DNA of 64,000 nucleotides from Micavibrio_B sp964399985 (GCA_964399985.1 CAYNRY010000002.1:124001-188000); one strand, 5' to 3'. Positions 55,001 to 62,655 are shown, counted from the stretch's first letter. Made by a program: numbers and translations. The notes: generated from the sequence alone by a model not told the origin.

Positions 55001-56933
55001 CATTATTTGTCCAACTTCCGTTTACAAGATTTGAGCTGCCGTAACGGCCCTGACTCCCAGAATTTTCTGTCCACATGTTACAAGTATTGGTTTGGGCTGT
55101 TCCGCTTGATGTCACATTGGTCCATACACTGCCGGCTGGTACCGCGGCGCCATTCTCATTTTTTGAAATCGCTGCCGCGATATTTCCATCAACAAGATCG
55201 GCCCAGTTATTGGCAATTACGGTTCCATCAACCAATTTGTAAGGAACGGTCGATTGGTAAAACCGTGTGCTCGGTGCACCGCTTGCATCTGACAGCCATG
55301 CCATATATTTGCCCGGCAGAGCCGCTATATTCGCATGTTTCTGACAGATGGCATCGGCGCCGGTTAAGCCGCCAAAATTCCCAATATATGTTGCCGACGT
55401 CACGAATACTTTATTCTCGGTCACCGGCGGGATATCGGCGAACGGGTCGCCGCCGGAGCCGCCGAAGGCAATGGCATTCGTCCATGTCGTGCCGTTGCAA
55501 ATTTCGACCGCATTGCTGGAGGCATTGCGGCGCAGCGCATGCGTATTGGCGGCGTTACAGGTCGGTACGACAGCCGGATCGCCCAGTCTTATGCCGGACA
55601 CGATATCGAGAAAATTATTGCTGATCGCCGCGAGTTTCGCGAATAAACCCGCGCCCGTAAATTTTGCTTCCTGCGCCTCGACGGCTTTCGCAATCGTTGC
55701 CACGGATGGCGCGCCGGATTTAAGTTGCCAGAGCCCGCCCGTAGCATTTATCGCCTGTGTATAGGTATAGGTGAAAATAATATCATCGTCGCTTGACGCG
55801 GCCTTGCCGACCAGCGCGAGGTCACCGCTATCGGTCAGGACACCATTGGAATTGGCATCGGCCGTGGCGAAGCTGCGGCACGTTGTCGTAAATTTTCTAT
55901 CGGGACCGGCGGAAATAATCGCCACTACCGGGGCGTCCTTGTTCGTGGCATGACCGGCGAGACGTAAATTCGTCCCCGGCGTTTCCTGCTGGCAGGACGC
56001 GTTTAACGTCGTCGATCCGTAATCCCATGAGCAATAACCATACTCCGTTCCCCAAGGATCTTTCTTGGTGATACCAATTTTCGCCGGCACCAAACCACCG
56101 CCTGTCGGGGCTGGCGTAGCTCCAGCCGCCCGCATTTCCAAAGGTTCCACCACACTATCGCCATCGCAATCGCCATTGGCGGCAGTTGTGGTGGAGGATT
56201 CTTGTTGGAAGCAGAAAATACGTTCACTAGTATTGCAAGCACGATCCGTACCACTGGTCCATGTTGCATCGGAAGCGTAAGTATAACCAGATCTAGTTAA
56301 CAAGGCACCGTTGCCAGTCCAGTTATTGCAAGTACTGGCGGCGGTGGTGCTGTAAACAGTGCCGTTCGCATTGGTATTGGTAAAGGCGACTTGCGTCGAG
56401 CTAATAGTGCTTCCTGTTTCATCGATAGTTATTGCTGCACCAATCGTACCATCCGTCAGGTCGGCCCAGTTATTGGCAATGATGGTTCCATCGACCCGTT
56501 TGTAAGGCACGCTCAATTTATTAAATCTTATACTTGGTGAAGCTGTAGAATCTGAAAGCCATGCCTTATACGTACCACTTAACCCGGCTGCACTCGCTCT
56601 TGCCTGACAAATTGCATCAGCTCCGCTTAAGCCAATTATAGAACTGGAGTTCTGGACAGTTGACGTTGCAAACACCTTCGCATGTTCATTCGCACCAATC
56701 GCACCCGTGGTAGAGGACATCACCGCCGCCTGTCCGGCGATTTGCATCTGTGTTTTGGCGGCATTGGTTTTTGTCTGTTTGATCGCCGAGGTCAAAGGAC
56801 CGCGCACGAAAGAATTGACGCTCGCGCCCAATAACCCGATTAACGCAACCGCGCCAAACACCGCGAAAAGCGCGTTGCCGCTACTTCTTATTCCTCCCCC
56901 TCTTGCAAGGGGGGAGGTTAGGTGGGGGGTCAT
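52077..56933 (-). CDS. Pilin-anchored repeat adhesin with two DUF1554-like domains, lectin and S74 domains, paralogue 3 (about 1618 residues)
   Basis: Domain order from the ATG at 56933: a leader (1-19) coded by a SPLARGGG-type repeat; SSG-N and helix (20-44); a first DUF1554-like domain (about 86-244); a pseudopilin domain (about 254-400, DPWGTEYGYC and AIISAGPDR); the two-Cys module (about 459-484); a second DUF1554-like domain (about 508-660); NTAIGxxAL repeats (about 720-1240); a C-type lectin domain (about 1249-1393) with SWLGAKD, NEPSNAGG, AWDDSSC and GICE; more repeats; and the S74 chaperone (about 1502-1618). The frame stays open to a TTG at 57173, but those codons are only dispersed repeats. 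No Shine-Dalgarno is seen, so the start is uncertain. It is the first gene of the three-gene operon. Confidence 0.85.
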   Translation of the reverse strand: MTPHLTSPLARGGGIRSSGNALFAVFGAVALIGLLGASVNSFVRGPLTSAIKQTKTNAAKTQMQIAGQAAVMSSTTGAIGANEHAKVFATSTVQNSSSIIGLSGADAICQARASAAGLSGTYKAWLSDSTASPSIRFNKLSVPYKRVDGTIIANNWADLTDGTIGAAITIDETGSTISSTQVAFTNTNANGTVYSTTAASTCNNWTGNGALLTRSGYTYASDATWTSGTDRACNTSERIFCFQQESSTTTAANGDCDGDSVVEPLEMRAAGATPAPTGGGLVPAKIGITKKDPWGTEYGYCSWDYGSTTLNASCQQETPGTNLRLAGHATNKDAPVVAIISAGPDRKFTTTCRSFATADANSNGVLTDSGDLALVGKAASSDDDIIFTYTYTQAINATGGLWQLKSGAPSVATIAKAVEAQEAKFTGAGLFAKLAAISNNFLDIVSGIRLGDPAVVPTCNAANTHALRRNASSNAVEICNGTTWTNAIAFGGSGGDPFADIPPVTENKVFVTSATYIGNFGGLTGADAICQKHANIAALPGKYMAWLSDASGAPSTRFYQSTVPYKLVDGTVIANNWADLVDGNIAAAISKNENGAAVPAGSVWTNVTSSGTAQTNTCNMWTENSGSQGRYGSSNLVNGSWTNNGNDTCGNLKRLYCFQQTEAATGGGGGSTAGTFDSLSDAITDYANDNFYGGTGSGGTGNYAKMSWGYQNFTSSSSAYQSTAFGAEAVKLFNAGASIGFGANAMPNVTTGDQNSMMGSQAGAGLGSNDYYNTGVGYNVFSGSGSIGNTYIGSNAGKAGTDNMAFGSEALRNITGNQNVAMGYQAGTEITTGSNNTIAGAEALKSNVSGSNNTAIGYQSMNRNLANENTAVGQRALYTNTTGLRAVAIGAEASRYQTGNDNTAIGAQALKGVNTFSSGINNTAVGYTALGGNTTGVDNTAVGVTALNANSTGSYNTGVGYLTLRYLASGNNNTALGAGALRDVTTGFDNVAFGAYSLKSLISGSANTAIGYNAGTSGTNIVSGHTLIGAAAIDQGNPIGPATAAGFGALSKNSGEGNTGVGSYAGRGLASGSSYNTVIGYAAGSGGSTDRFANYTTAIGSGAARESSGNNITAIGNLTLQYNAGSDNTGMGYRVMQALLTGSKNTVVGHEAGYNMTNASHNTLAGFRAGYFNVTGNYVTAAGYEALLQNLAPANTALGYQALLGNSRGLYNTAIGYVSMQANTVGNFNTAVGSETLLALNGTYPAASCSGLGAAATVTDTATGHCYYRLSSTQTRASAQAACQANGDYLAVVSSSTENSLILSIGSGQSWLGAKDDAVEGEWRWQNGDLDNIQLWQGAAAGSNSNDLYTNWNLNEPSNAGGVQHCLVMSTSLQAWDDSSCTSTYSGICEREPTYTSSYNTAIGYQAIKNTADGNYNTAIGYQALMRNVTGSDNTAAGYQALYYNQTGSNNTAIGYGAGPLVQNLTNTTAIGNGAEVTLSNTIRVGNTSVTTISGQVAFTATSDMRVKKDIAPSDLGLDFIMGLKPVSYRLKQGNGRLDYGFLAQDIEASLDGRITNMITRREDEMKTYQLRSADLIAPLVKALQEQDAIIKRLEDKIAAIKAKRVAACTKHDAEGRE

Positions 56934-57138
56934 AGCTGGCTGAGATGGTTCGGGGGATGGCGCAGAAAGAAAATTGTCATGTCGAGCGAAGCCGAGACAT
57001 CTCAACTTCTTCACCAAAGGTGAGATCCCTCCGCTTCGGTCGGGATGACAAAGAAACAAACTCTGCGCCCTCTGCGGATTCTCTGCGCCCTCTGCGTGAT
57101 GTTCATTCTGAACGTCCCCCCTTATAAGGGGAGAGGAA
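56893..57138. repeat. Cluster of dispersed short repeats upstream of the adhesin operon
   Basis: The gene-free stretch 56934-57342 and the first codons of paralogue 3 hold several repeat types. CCTCCCCC-TCTTGCAAG-GGGGGAGG is at 56893-56917. GTCGAGCGAAGCCGAGACATC with its partner CTCCGCTTCGGTCGGGATGAC is at 56978-57051. A direct repeat CTCTGCGCCCTCTGCG occurs twice at about 57060-57098. CCCCCCTTATAAGGGG is at 57114-57130. Such elements are scattered in many proteobacterial genomes. The rest, to hisH, shows no clear signal. Confidence 0.75.
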
Positions 57139-57342
57139 GAAGATACGCTTTTTGAGGGCCAGAATTTCTTCAAAACTTAAACCGGTAAAAAATTGAATAT
57201 ACAAGAATAGCGCGAATCGCGTTGAGGGCGCGTAAAGTTTAGCTAAAATTTGATACAGTTGGAAGCCCTCACCCCTTGGAGTGCGGGTTATGTCATTGAT
57301 ATCAGGTTGAAGTCACCGGATGTTACCGCTATAACCCACCCT

Positions 57343-57990
57343 ATGACAGACACGATTGCCATTATCGATTACGGCTCCGGAAATTTACGCTCCGCCGCCA
57401 AGGCGTTTGAACGCGTTATCGCCGAAGAGGGCATGAAATTCAAAGTCGTCGTCACCGACCGCCCCGAGGAAATCGCGGCAGCCAAGAAAATCGTCCTGCC
57501 CGGACAAGGCGCGTTTGGCGATTGCATGCAGGGACTTAAAAAACGCAAAGGCCTTGCCGAAATTATTGCGCAGCAAATCGAGAAGAAAGGCGTACCGTTT
57601 CTGGGTATTTGTGTCGGCATGCAATTAATGGCGACACGCGGTTTCGAACATGGCGTGCATGAAGGCTTTGGCTGGATTCCGGGCAATGTGCGCAAAATGG
57701 AACTGGCAGACGAGACTTTAAAAATCCCCCATATGGGCTGGAACACCTTGAATTTATTACAGGATCATCCCGCGCTGCGTCACATCTCAAATGAAGATCA
57801 TTTCTACTTTGTTCATTCTTTTGTGGTTGAATCAAAAGATATGGCGGATATTTGTGCGACTTGCGATTACGGCAGTGCTTTTGCTGCCATCATCGGGCGT
57901 GGCAATGTCATCGGCACCCAGTTTCATGTCGAGAAAAGCGCGGACGCCGGATTACGGCTCATCAAGGGTTTTCTCGAATGGAAAATTTGA
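57343..57990 (+). CDS. hisH: Imidazole glycerol phosphate synthase, glutaminase subunit HisH
   Basis: I place the start at the ATG at 57343, which begins MTDTIAIIDYGSGNL as in the family; the open frame further upstream has no conservation. The 215-residue class I amidotransferase has the nucleophile Cys90 in FLGICVGMQLM, the oxyanion region PGQGAFGDC and the catalytic His in GTQFHVEKS. With HisF it makes IGP and AICAR from PRFAR and glutamine. It leads the visible his genes. Confidence 0.95.
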   Translation: MTDTIAIIDYGSGNLRSAAKAFERVIAEEGMKFKVVVTDRPEEIAAAKKIVLPGQGAFGDCMQGLKKRKGLAEIIAQQIEKKGVPFLGICVGMQLMATRGFEHGVHEGFGWIPGNVRKMELADETLKIPHMGWNTLNLLQDHPALRHISNEDHFYFVHSFVVESKDMADICATCDYGSAFAAIIGRGNVIGTQFHVEKSADAGLRLIKGFLEWKI

Positions 57991-58011
57991 TAACAGGAAT
58001 CGGAGTTCGTC

Positions 58012-58578
58012 GTGACTGATCAGAACCAGCAAAAAATCCTCAAACCCATTCCGGTCGTGGAACTGGTCGAAGGCCCGCTTTCGGCCGGCGATCTGAACGA
58101 TCTATGCGATTCGACGGACGCGGCGATCGAGGCCGGCGGCGGTTTCGGCTGGGTGTCGCTGCCCAATCGCGATATTTTGGAGCGCTACTGGCAAGGTGTC
58201 ATCGCCATGCCGGCACGGATGCTGTTCGTGGCGCGGCTTGACGGCGTCATCTGCGGCACGGCGCAAATGATCCGACCACCGAAAAACAACGAAGCACAGG
58301 CCTTTGCGATCAATCTATCAGGGCTTTTCATTGCGCCATGGGCGAGAGGACAAGGCTTGTCGCGGCGATTGCTCGATTACATCGAAAAAACCGCCGTCAA
58401 GGAGGGTTTCGGTATTATCAATCTTGATATCCGCGAAACGCAAGTCGCGGCGATTGCGCTTTATGAAAGCGTCGGTTTCCAGCTTATCGGCAAACATCCC
58501 CATTATGCCCGCGTGCATGGCGAAATCGTCTCTGGCCGTTATTATTACAAGGTCATCGATCCTGATATTTTGAAATAA
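58012..58578 (+). CDS. GNAT-family N-acetyltransferase
   Basis: The 188-residue protein starts at GTG with GGAG upstream. The GNAT core is visible: FVARLDGVICGTAQM, LFIAPWARGQGLSRRLLDYIEK (acetyl-CoA-binding A motif with ARGQGLS) and LDIRETQVAAIALYESVGFQLIG. An acetyltransferase between hisH and hisA occurs in other alphaproteobacterial his operons. Its substrate is not known. Confidence 0.9.
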   Translation: MTDQNQQKILKPIPVVELVEGPLSAGDLNDLCDSTDAAIEAGGGFGWVSLPNRDILERYWQGVIAMPARMLFVARLDGVICGTAQMIRPPKNNEAQAFAINLSGLFIAPWARGQGLSRRLLDYIEKTAVKEGFGIINLDIRETQVAAIALYESVGFQLIGKHPHYARVHGEIVSGRYYYKVIDPDILK

Positions 58579-58614
58579 GGCTTCCGGTTTCTAAGATTCA
58601 ATTTATAATGAAGC

Positions 58615-58902
58615 ATGGTTCGCGAAGAAACTATAAGCCGTCTGCGCCGTTTAAAGCCAAGATTCCATGAAATGGGAATTAGGCGAATGGCGGTATTTGG
58701 CTCCGTCGCCAGAGATCAGGCAGGCGAAGAGAGCGACGTTGATATTTTGGTCGATCTTGAAAAGGATTTCGGCATGATCAGGTTTTTCCAGATGAAAAAA
58801 GAGATCGAGAGCCATGTCGGCAGACAAGTCGACATCATGACTTTCGATTCTGTCCGCGCTCCCCATCACAAACATATTCTTTCGGAAGCCGTGGATGTCT
58901 AG
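58615..58902 (+). CDS. mntA: MntA-like nucleotidyltransferase antitoxin
   Basis: The 95-residue minimal nucleotidyltransferase has the signature FGSVARDQAGEESDVDILVDL, with Gly29-Ser30 and the metal-binding Asp41 and Asp43. Its stop overlaps the following HepT gene by 8 bp, the standard MntA-HepT arrangement. In the family MntA adenylylates a tyrosine of HepT and silences it. It is inserted between the acetyltransferase and hisA. Confidence 0.9.
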   Translation: MVREETISRLRRLKPRFHEMGIRRMAVFGSVARDQAGEESDVDILVDLEKDFGMIRFFQMKKEIESHVGRQVDIMTFDSVRAPHHKHILSEAVDV

Positions 58903-59239
58903 AGATAAATGGCCGCGCCGTCTCGATGACATTCTTTACCGGATAGATTTATTGAAAGACATTGTTAAAGGCAAACAATCCGAAAGCGATTTAAATATCA
59001 CGGAGCTGACAGCGATTGAGCGCCATTTTGAAATCATCGGCGAGGCCGTCAATCATATTCCCGGAGATATAAAAAAGCAGTATCCACAGATTGAATGGGA
59101 TAGTCTTTATGGTATGCGGAATATTATCGTGCACGCATATGACATAGTTCTACCTTCCGTTTTATTTTATTCTGCCGTGAATGAGCTGGATCTTTTACAA
59201 AAAACTATTACACAAATTAAAGCTGCACACATACCATGA
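58895..59239 (+). CDS. hepT: HepT-like (DUF86) ribonuclease toxin
   Basis: The 114-residue helical protein has the HEPN motif RNIIVHAY (Arg75-x4-His80-x-Tyr82), complete with the tyrosine that MntA modifies, and EIIGEAVNHIP typical of DUF86. HEPN toxins cleave RNA as dimers. It overlaps mntA by 8 bp and hisA by 4 bp, so the toxin is translationally tied to a biosynthetic gene. All key residues are present, which suggests an active pair. Confidence 0.92.
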   Translation: MSRDKWPRRLDDILYRIDLLKDIVKGKQSESDLNITELTAIERHFEIIGEAVNHIPGDIKKQYPQIEWDSLYGMRNIIVHAYDIVLPSVLFYSAVNELDLLQKTITQIKAAHIP

Positions 59240-59946
59240 TTGTATTTCCCGCCATTGATTTGAAAGACGCCAAATGCGTACGCCTGTATAAGGGTGATAT
59301 GAACGAGGCCGTTATTTACAATGAAAACCCGCCATCACAGGCTCAGACGTTCGAGGACGCCGGATTTTCGTGGCTGCATATTGTCGATCTGAATGGCGCG
59401 GTCGAAAGACGCTCGGTGAATATCGATATCGTGCGCGAGATCGTCAAAAACACGAATCTGAAAGTGCAGCTCGGCGGCGGCATTCGCGATCTGGCCCGGA
59501 TCGAGCGCTGGCTCTCCGCAGGCGTAACGCGCGTTATTCTTGGTACTGTTGCCGTGCGCGATCCAGAACTTGTCAAAGAAGCCTGCCGCCTGTTTCCGGA
59601 TAAAATTGTCGTCGGCATCGATGCGCGGGCCGGTAAAGTCGCCGTCTCCGGCTGGACCGAAACCTCGGATATGGACGTCATCGACCTTGCCAGGAATTTC
59701 AGCGATTGCGGTGTCGCGGCAATCATTCATACCGATATCGACCGCGATGGCACGGGGCAAGGATTGAACGTCGAAGCAACGGCAGAACTGGCGCGCGCCA
59801 CCGATATTCCGGTGATCGCAAGCGGCGGCGTAGCCTCCATGCTCGATCTCGAAAAAGTCAAAGCGGCGAATTTACACGGAACGATTGCAGGCCGCGCCCT
59901 TTATGACGGTTCGCTCGATTTAAAAGAAGTGGCGAGCTTCAGGTAA
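59236..59946 (+). CDS. hisA: Phosphoribosylformimino-AICAR ribotide isomerase HisA
   Basis: The 236-residue beta/alpha barrel has FPAIDLKDAKCVRLYKGD, VQLGGGIRDL, VVGIDARAGKVAVSGW and IHTDIDRDGTGQG followed by VIASGGVAS, the HisA signatures with catalytic Asp residues. It isomerises ProFAR to PRFAR for HisH/HisF. It overlaps hepT by 4 bp and ends 1 bp before the convergent kinase gene. Confidence 0.96.
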   Translation: MIVFPAIDLKDAKCVRLYKGDMNEAVIYNENPPSQAQTFEDAGFSWLHIVDLNGAVERRSVNIDIVREIVKNTNLKVQLGGGIRDLARIERWLSAGVTRVILGTVAVRDPELVKEACRLFPDKIVVGIDARAGKVAVSGWTETSDMDVIDLARNFSDCGVAAIIHTDIDRDGTGQGLNVEATAELARATDIPVIASGGVASMLDLEKVKAANLHGTIAGRALYDGSLDLKEVASFR

Positions 59947-59947
59947 A

Positions 59948-60883
59948 TTACGGACGCATATCTTTTAAAAATGCGGTCATTTTTCTTGCTGCATCTTGGT
60001 AGCGGTCCATCATATTGTCGATATCAAGAGCAGATATGTCTTCCGGTGCGACCAATTCAGGATTTTGTTTTATCTCTGAAAGATAATCGCGAATGACTTT
60101 CGTGTCGCTCTGAAGCGAGTAGCTTATATCGAATATCACGCCTTCATCGCCAGACACGGCTTTGCCATTTACGATGTTCAATGCCAGTTCAGGTTTACTG
60201 CCATTGACCGAGTTGTAGGAAAGATTGAACTTATCCGTGAGCGTCGCGTATTCCGGTATCCATTCCAGCGCACCGATGCGTTTGCCGACCAGATCGCCAA
60301 GGCCGCTTGTCGGGCGGGGGCGCGATTCAATACGTTCGCGTGATATCGCGAAAGGCGCGAACATACCGTCCATCGATATTTCTTTATAGGGGAGCTGGCG
60401 CAGCGCCGCGATCAGGAATTTTGTGCCGATGCTCGATGAAGTCGTATCGACGACAATTGAAAACTCGCGTTTCAAAGCGCCTTTTAAAGTTTGGGCGCGG
60501 ATATTTTGTGAATCGTTTTGATATTTCAGCCAAAGTTCGCGTCTTGCTGCTACGCTCTCGCGAGGAACAGCAGCCCATTCATTTTTCATTTCCGGTTCGA
60601 TATCGATCAAGTTATCGATGTAATCAGGAATATCCCAAATCGCGCCGCCTTCATCATAAGAAATATAGGCTTCATTTTCTAAAGCCTTAAAAGCATGCAT
60701 GCTTTTACCTGACCCCGGCGCACCGATCAGGATTTTTGCTGTGGCCTCGCCCGACACAGAAGGTCGCAGTCCTTCCATTGGTCTTTGCGCCAGCACTGCT
60801 CTTGTTTCATCAGGCAGTAAAAAAGGCGCTTTGCCTTCGTCAGGAATTTTATCGATAACAGCAATTTGTTCGGCACTTAGCAT
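59948..60883 (-). CDS. Zeta-toxin-like P-loop kinase on the opposite strand within the his operon
   Basis: The 311-residue protein has the P-loop LIGAPGSGKSMHAF (about 52-65), an acidic SYDEGG segment, RRELWLKYQ, and VVDTTSSSIG, the layout of zeta toxins and related small-molecule kinases. Zeta enzymes phosphorylate UDP-N-acetylglucosamine and are held by an epsilon antitoxin. No epsilon-like gene is next to it, so it may be a solitary enzyme or a housekeeping-type kinase. It runs against the his genes, between hisA and hisF. Confidence 0.75.
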   Translation of the reverse strand: MLSAEQIAVIDKIPDEGKAPFLLPDETRAVLAQRPMEGLRPSVSGEATAKILIGAPGSGKSMHAFKALENEAYISYDEGGAIWDIPDYIDNLIDIEPEMKNEWAAVPRESVAARRELWLKYQNDSQNIRAQTLKGALKREFSIVVDTTSSSIGTKFLIAALRQLPYKEISMDGMFAPFAISRERIESRPRPTSGLGDLVGKRIGALEWIPEYATLTDKFNLSYNSVNGSKPELALNIVNGKAVSGDEGVIFDISYSLQSDTKVIRDYLSEIKQNPELVAPEDISALDIDNMMDRYQDAARKMTAFLKDMRP

Positions 60884-60918
60884 GATTAAATCCTCTTTGC
60901 CCTACGCTTAGCAGGCTG

Positions 60919-60936
60919 ACTTGCATTATGGCAAGT
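60919..60936 (+). terminator. Weak hairpin with T-rich tail upstream of hisF
   Basis: ACTTGC and GCAAGT form a 6-bp stem with loop ATTATG, followed by TTTATTT. It could terminate read-through from hisA, or attenuate hisF; the stem is short. Confidence 0.3.
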
Positions 60937-60979
60937 TTTATTTACTTGCCCCTCAAAGGGTTAGTTTCTACCTTGCGGC

Positions 60980-61738
60980 ATGCTTAAAGCCCGCGTTATT
61001 CCCTGTTTAGATGTTAAAGATGGCCGTGTCGTCAAAGGCGTCGAATTCGTTAATTTCCGCGACGCGGGTGATCCGGTCGAACAAGCGAAATTCTACGATA
61101 AATCCGGCGCGGATGAATTGTGTTTTCTCGACATTACCGCGAGCCACCAGCAGCGCGGCATTATTCTCGATATCGTCAAGCAAACCGCAGAGCAGGTGTT
61201 TATTCCGCTGACCGTTGGCGGCGGCGTGCGCGAGATCGTCGATATCCGCAATTTGCTGTTGGCCGGCGCTGATAAAGTATCGATCAATTCCGCCGCCGTG
61301 GCGAGACCCGAATTCGTCAAGGAAGCCTCTGATAAATGCGGCAGCCAGGCCATCGTCGTCGCCATCGATGCGAAGTCCAATGGCAAAGGCGGCTGGAATA
61401 TTTTTACGCATGGCGGGCGCAACGATACAGGAATCGATGCAATTAAATGGGCGGTGAAAATGGCGCAATATGGTGCTGGCGAAATTCTTCTCACATCCAT
61501 GGATAAAGACGGCACGAAATCAGGGTTCGATCTCGAGCTGACCAAGGCGGTTACCAGCGCCATCGATATTCCCGTGATCGCAAGCGGCGGTGTCGGCAAT
61601 GCGCAGCATTTGGCCGACGGCATCACATTAGGCGGCGCGTCCGCAGTCTTGGCCGCGAGTATTTTTCACTTTGGTGAGACGACTGTTATGGAAGCCAAGC
61701 AAGTCATGGCGAATGCCGGAATTCCGATGAGGTTATAA
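60980..61738 (+). CDS. hisF: Imidazole glycerol phosphate synthase, cyclase subunit HisF
   Basis: The 252-residue barrel protein has ARVIPCLDVKDGRVVKGVEF at the start, FLDITAS, VGGGVREIVD, VVAIDAKSNGKGGW and LTSMDKDGTKSGFDLELT with the catalytic Asp residues. It pairs with HisH. The 96-bp gap before it, behind the opposite-strand kinase gene, implies that it needs read-through from hisA or its own promoter. Confidence 0.97.
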   Translation: MLKARVIPCLDVKDGRVVKGVEFVNFRDAGDPVEQAKFYDKSGADELCFLDITASHQQRGIILDIVKQTAEQVFIPLTVGGGVREIVDIRNLLLAGADKVSINSAAVARPEFVKEASDKCGSQAIVVAIDAKSNGKGGWNIFTHGGRNDTGIDAIKWAVKMAQYGAGEILLTSMDKDGTKSGFDLELTKAVTSAIDIPVIASGGVGNAQHLADGITLGGASAVLAASIFHFGETTVMEAKQVMANAGIPMRL

Positions 61739-61739
61739 A

Positions 61740-62063
61740 ATGACACAGCATATTCTCGACAGGCTTTTTACCATTTTAGAATCGCGCAAAGACGCCGATA
61801 CCGAAATTTCTTATGTCGCCAAATTATATAAAGAAGGCGTCGCTAAATGCGCGCAGAAATTCGGCGAGGAAGCGGTCGAGACCGTGATCGAAGCGATGAA
61901 AATCGAAGCAGGCGATACGACAGCAAGAAAAACCATGGCAGAAGAATCCGCCGATGCGATTTTTCATTTAATGGTTTTATGGGCCAAGCTTGATATTGAG
62001 CCGAAAGAAATCTGGGCGGTGCTGGAGAAGCGCTTCGGCGCGCCGCCCCGAGATTTGAATTGA
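61740..62063 (+). CDS. hisE: Phosphoribosyl-ATP pyrophosphatase HisE
   Basis: The 107-residue MazG-like helical protein has LYKEGVAKCAQKFGEEAVETVIEA and ESADAIFHLMVLWA, with the metal-binding Glu and Asp residues of HisE. It hydrolyses PR-ATP to PR-AMP. It starts one base after the hisF stop. It is a separate protein, not fused to HisI. Confidence 0.95.
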   Translation: MTQHILDRLFTILESRKDADTEISYVAKLYKEGVAKCAQKFGEEAVETVIEAMKIEAGDTTARKTMAEESADAIFHLMVLWAKLDIEPKEIWAVLEKRFGAPPRDLN

Positions 62064-62087
62064 GTGATCTTAATTAGTAGATTTGAA

Positions 62088-62393
62088 TTAATTCACCGCT
62101 TCCGGAAATTCGACATAAACCGAGATCCAGCCTGATACGCTGCGCAAACGATGCGGCGGGCGAACAGGATTGTCCAATTCAGGCAACAGCTTTCCAGTCT
62201 CTTTATAATCGCTGCGGATTTTTCTTAAACGATGACGAAGCTTTTCGATCGCCTGATCCGGCGAAGGCGCCATTTCGGCAATCTCTGGAAAGGACTCGGT
62301 CGTGGCGCTGTATAAGTGATTTTCAGTGGCACCGAAATCATTCCCCTGTTCCTGAACGGGTATGCATTCGATCCAATAACCGTTTCTTGGCAT
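62088..62393 (-). CDS. Small protein, possibly HicB-like
   Basis: The 101-residue protein has a short beta-alpha layout: HLYSATTESFPEIAEMAPSPDQAIEKLRHRLRKI resembles the HicB pattern of a strand, a Pro and an AIENL-type helix, but the C-terminal DNA-binding part is absent and no HicA gene is adjacent. It could be a degenerate or solitary HicB-fold protein. The gap 62394-62655 shows no further gene. Confidence 0.55.
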   Translation of the reverse strand: MPRNGYWIECIPVQEQGNDFGATENHLYSATTESFPEIAEMAPSPDQAIEKLRHRLRKIRSDYKETGKLLPELDNPVRPPHRLRSVSGWISVYVEFPEAVN

Positions 62394-62655
62394 GGCTCAT
62401 CTCCCTGTAATTGGCAAATCCTGCAATTTCAACGCCTTAGACGTTATTATATGCGGTTTGCTCGTTTAGTTTTTTATTGATTAGAATAAGCTTATATCAT
62501 GTTTTTAAGCTTCCCGCAAAAAATTTCTTATTGATATGTAAAGTTATGAATCCACCGCGAGAGTCTTGGGAAAATCTCAAGCTCTGGCAAAAGTGAGACT
62601 TATCGTATTCACCAAGAGGCTTGTCCGCGCCCTTTCGCTGCTCTAAACTTTTGCT

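Noticed and set aside
44892..56933. Regular short repeats suggesting a CRISPR array or minisatellite
   Set aside because: The period is 16-17 codons, the copies are degenerate at DNA level and the minus-strand frame stays open throughout; this is protein repeat structure.
56934..57173. N-terminal extension of adhesin paralogue 3 to a TTG start
   Set aside because: The extra 80 codons are made only of dispersed non-coding repeats and there is no ribosome-binding site; the paralogues have short leaders.
57250..57342. Longer HisH beginning at 57250
   Set aside because: The conserved HisH sequence starts at MTDTIAIIDYG (57343); the upstream codons show no family similarity.
62088..62393. HicAB toxin-antitoxin module
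   Set aside because: No HicA-like gene lies beside it and the HicB similarity is only partial.
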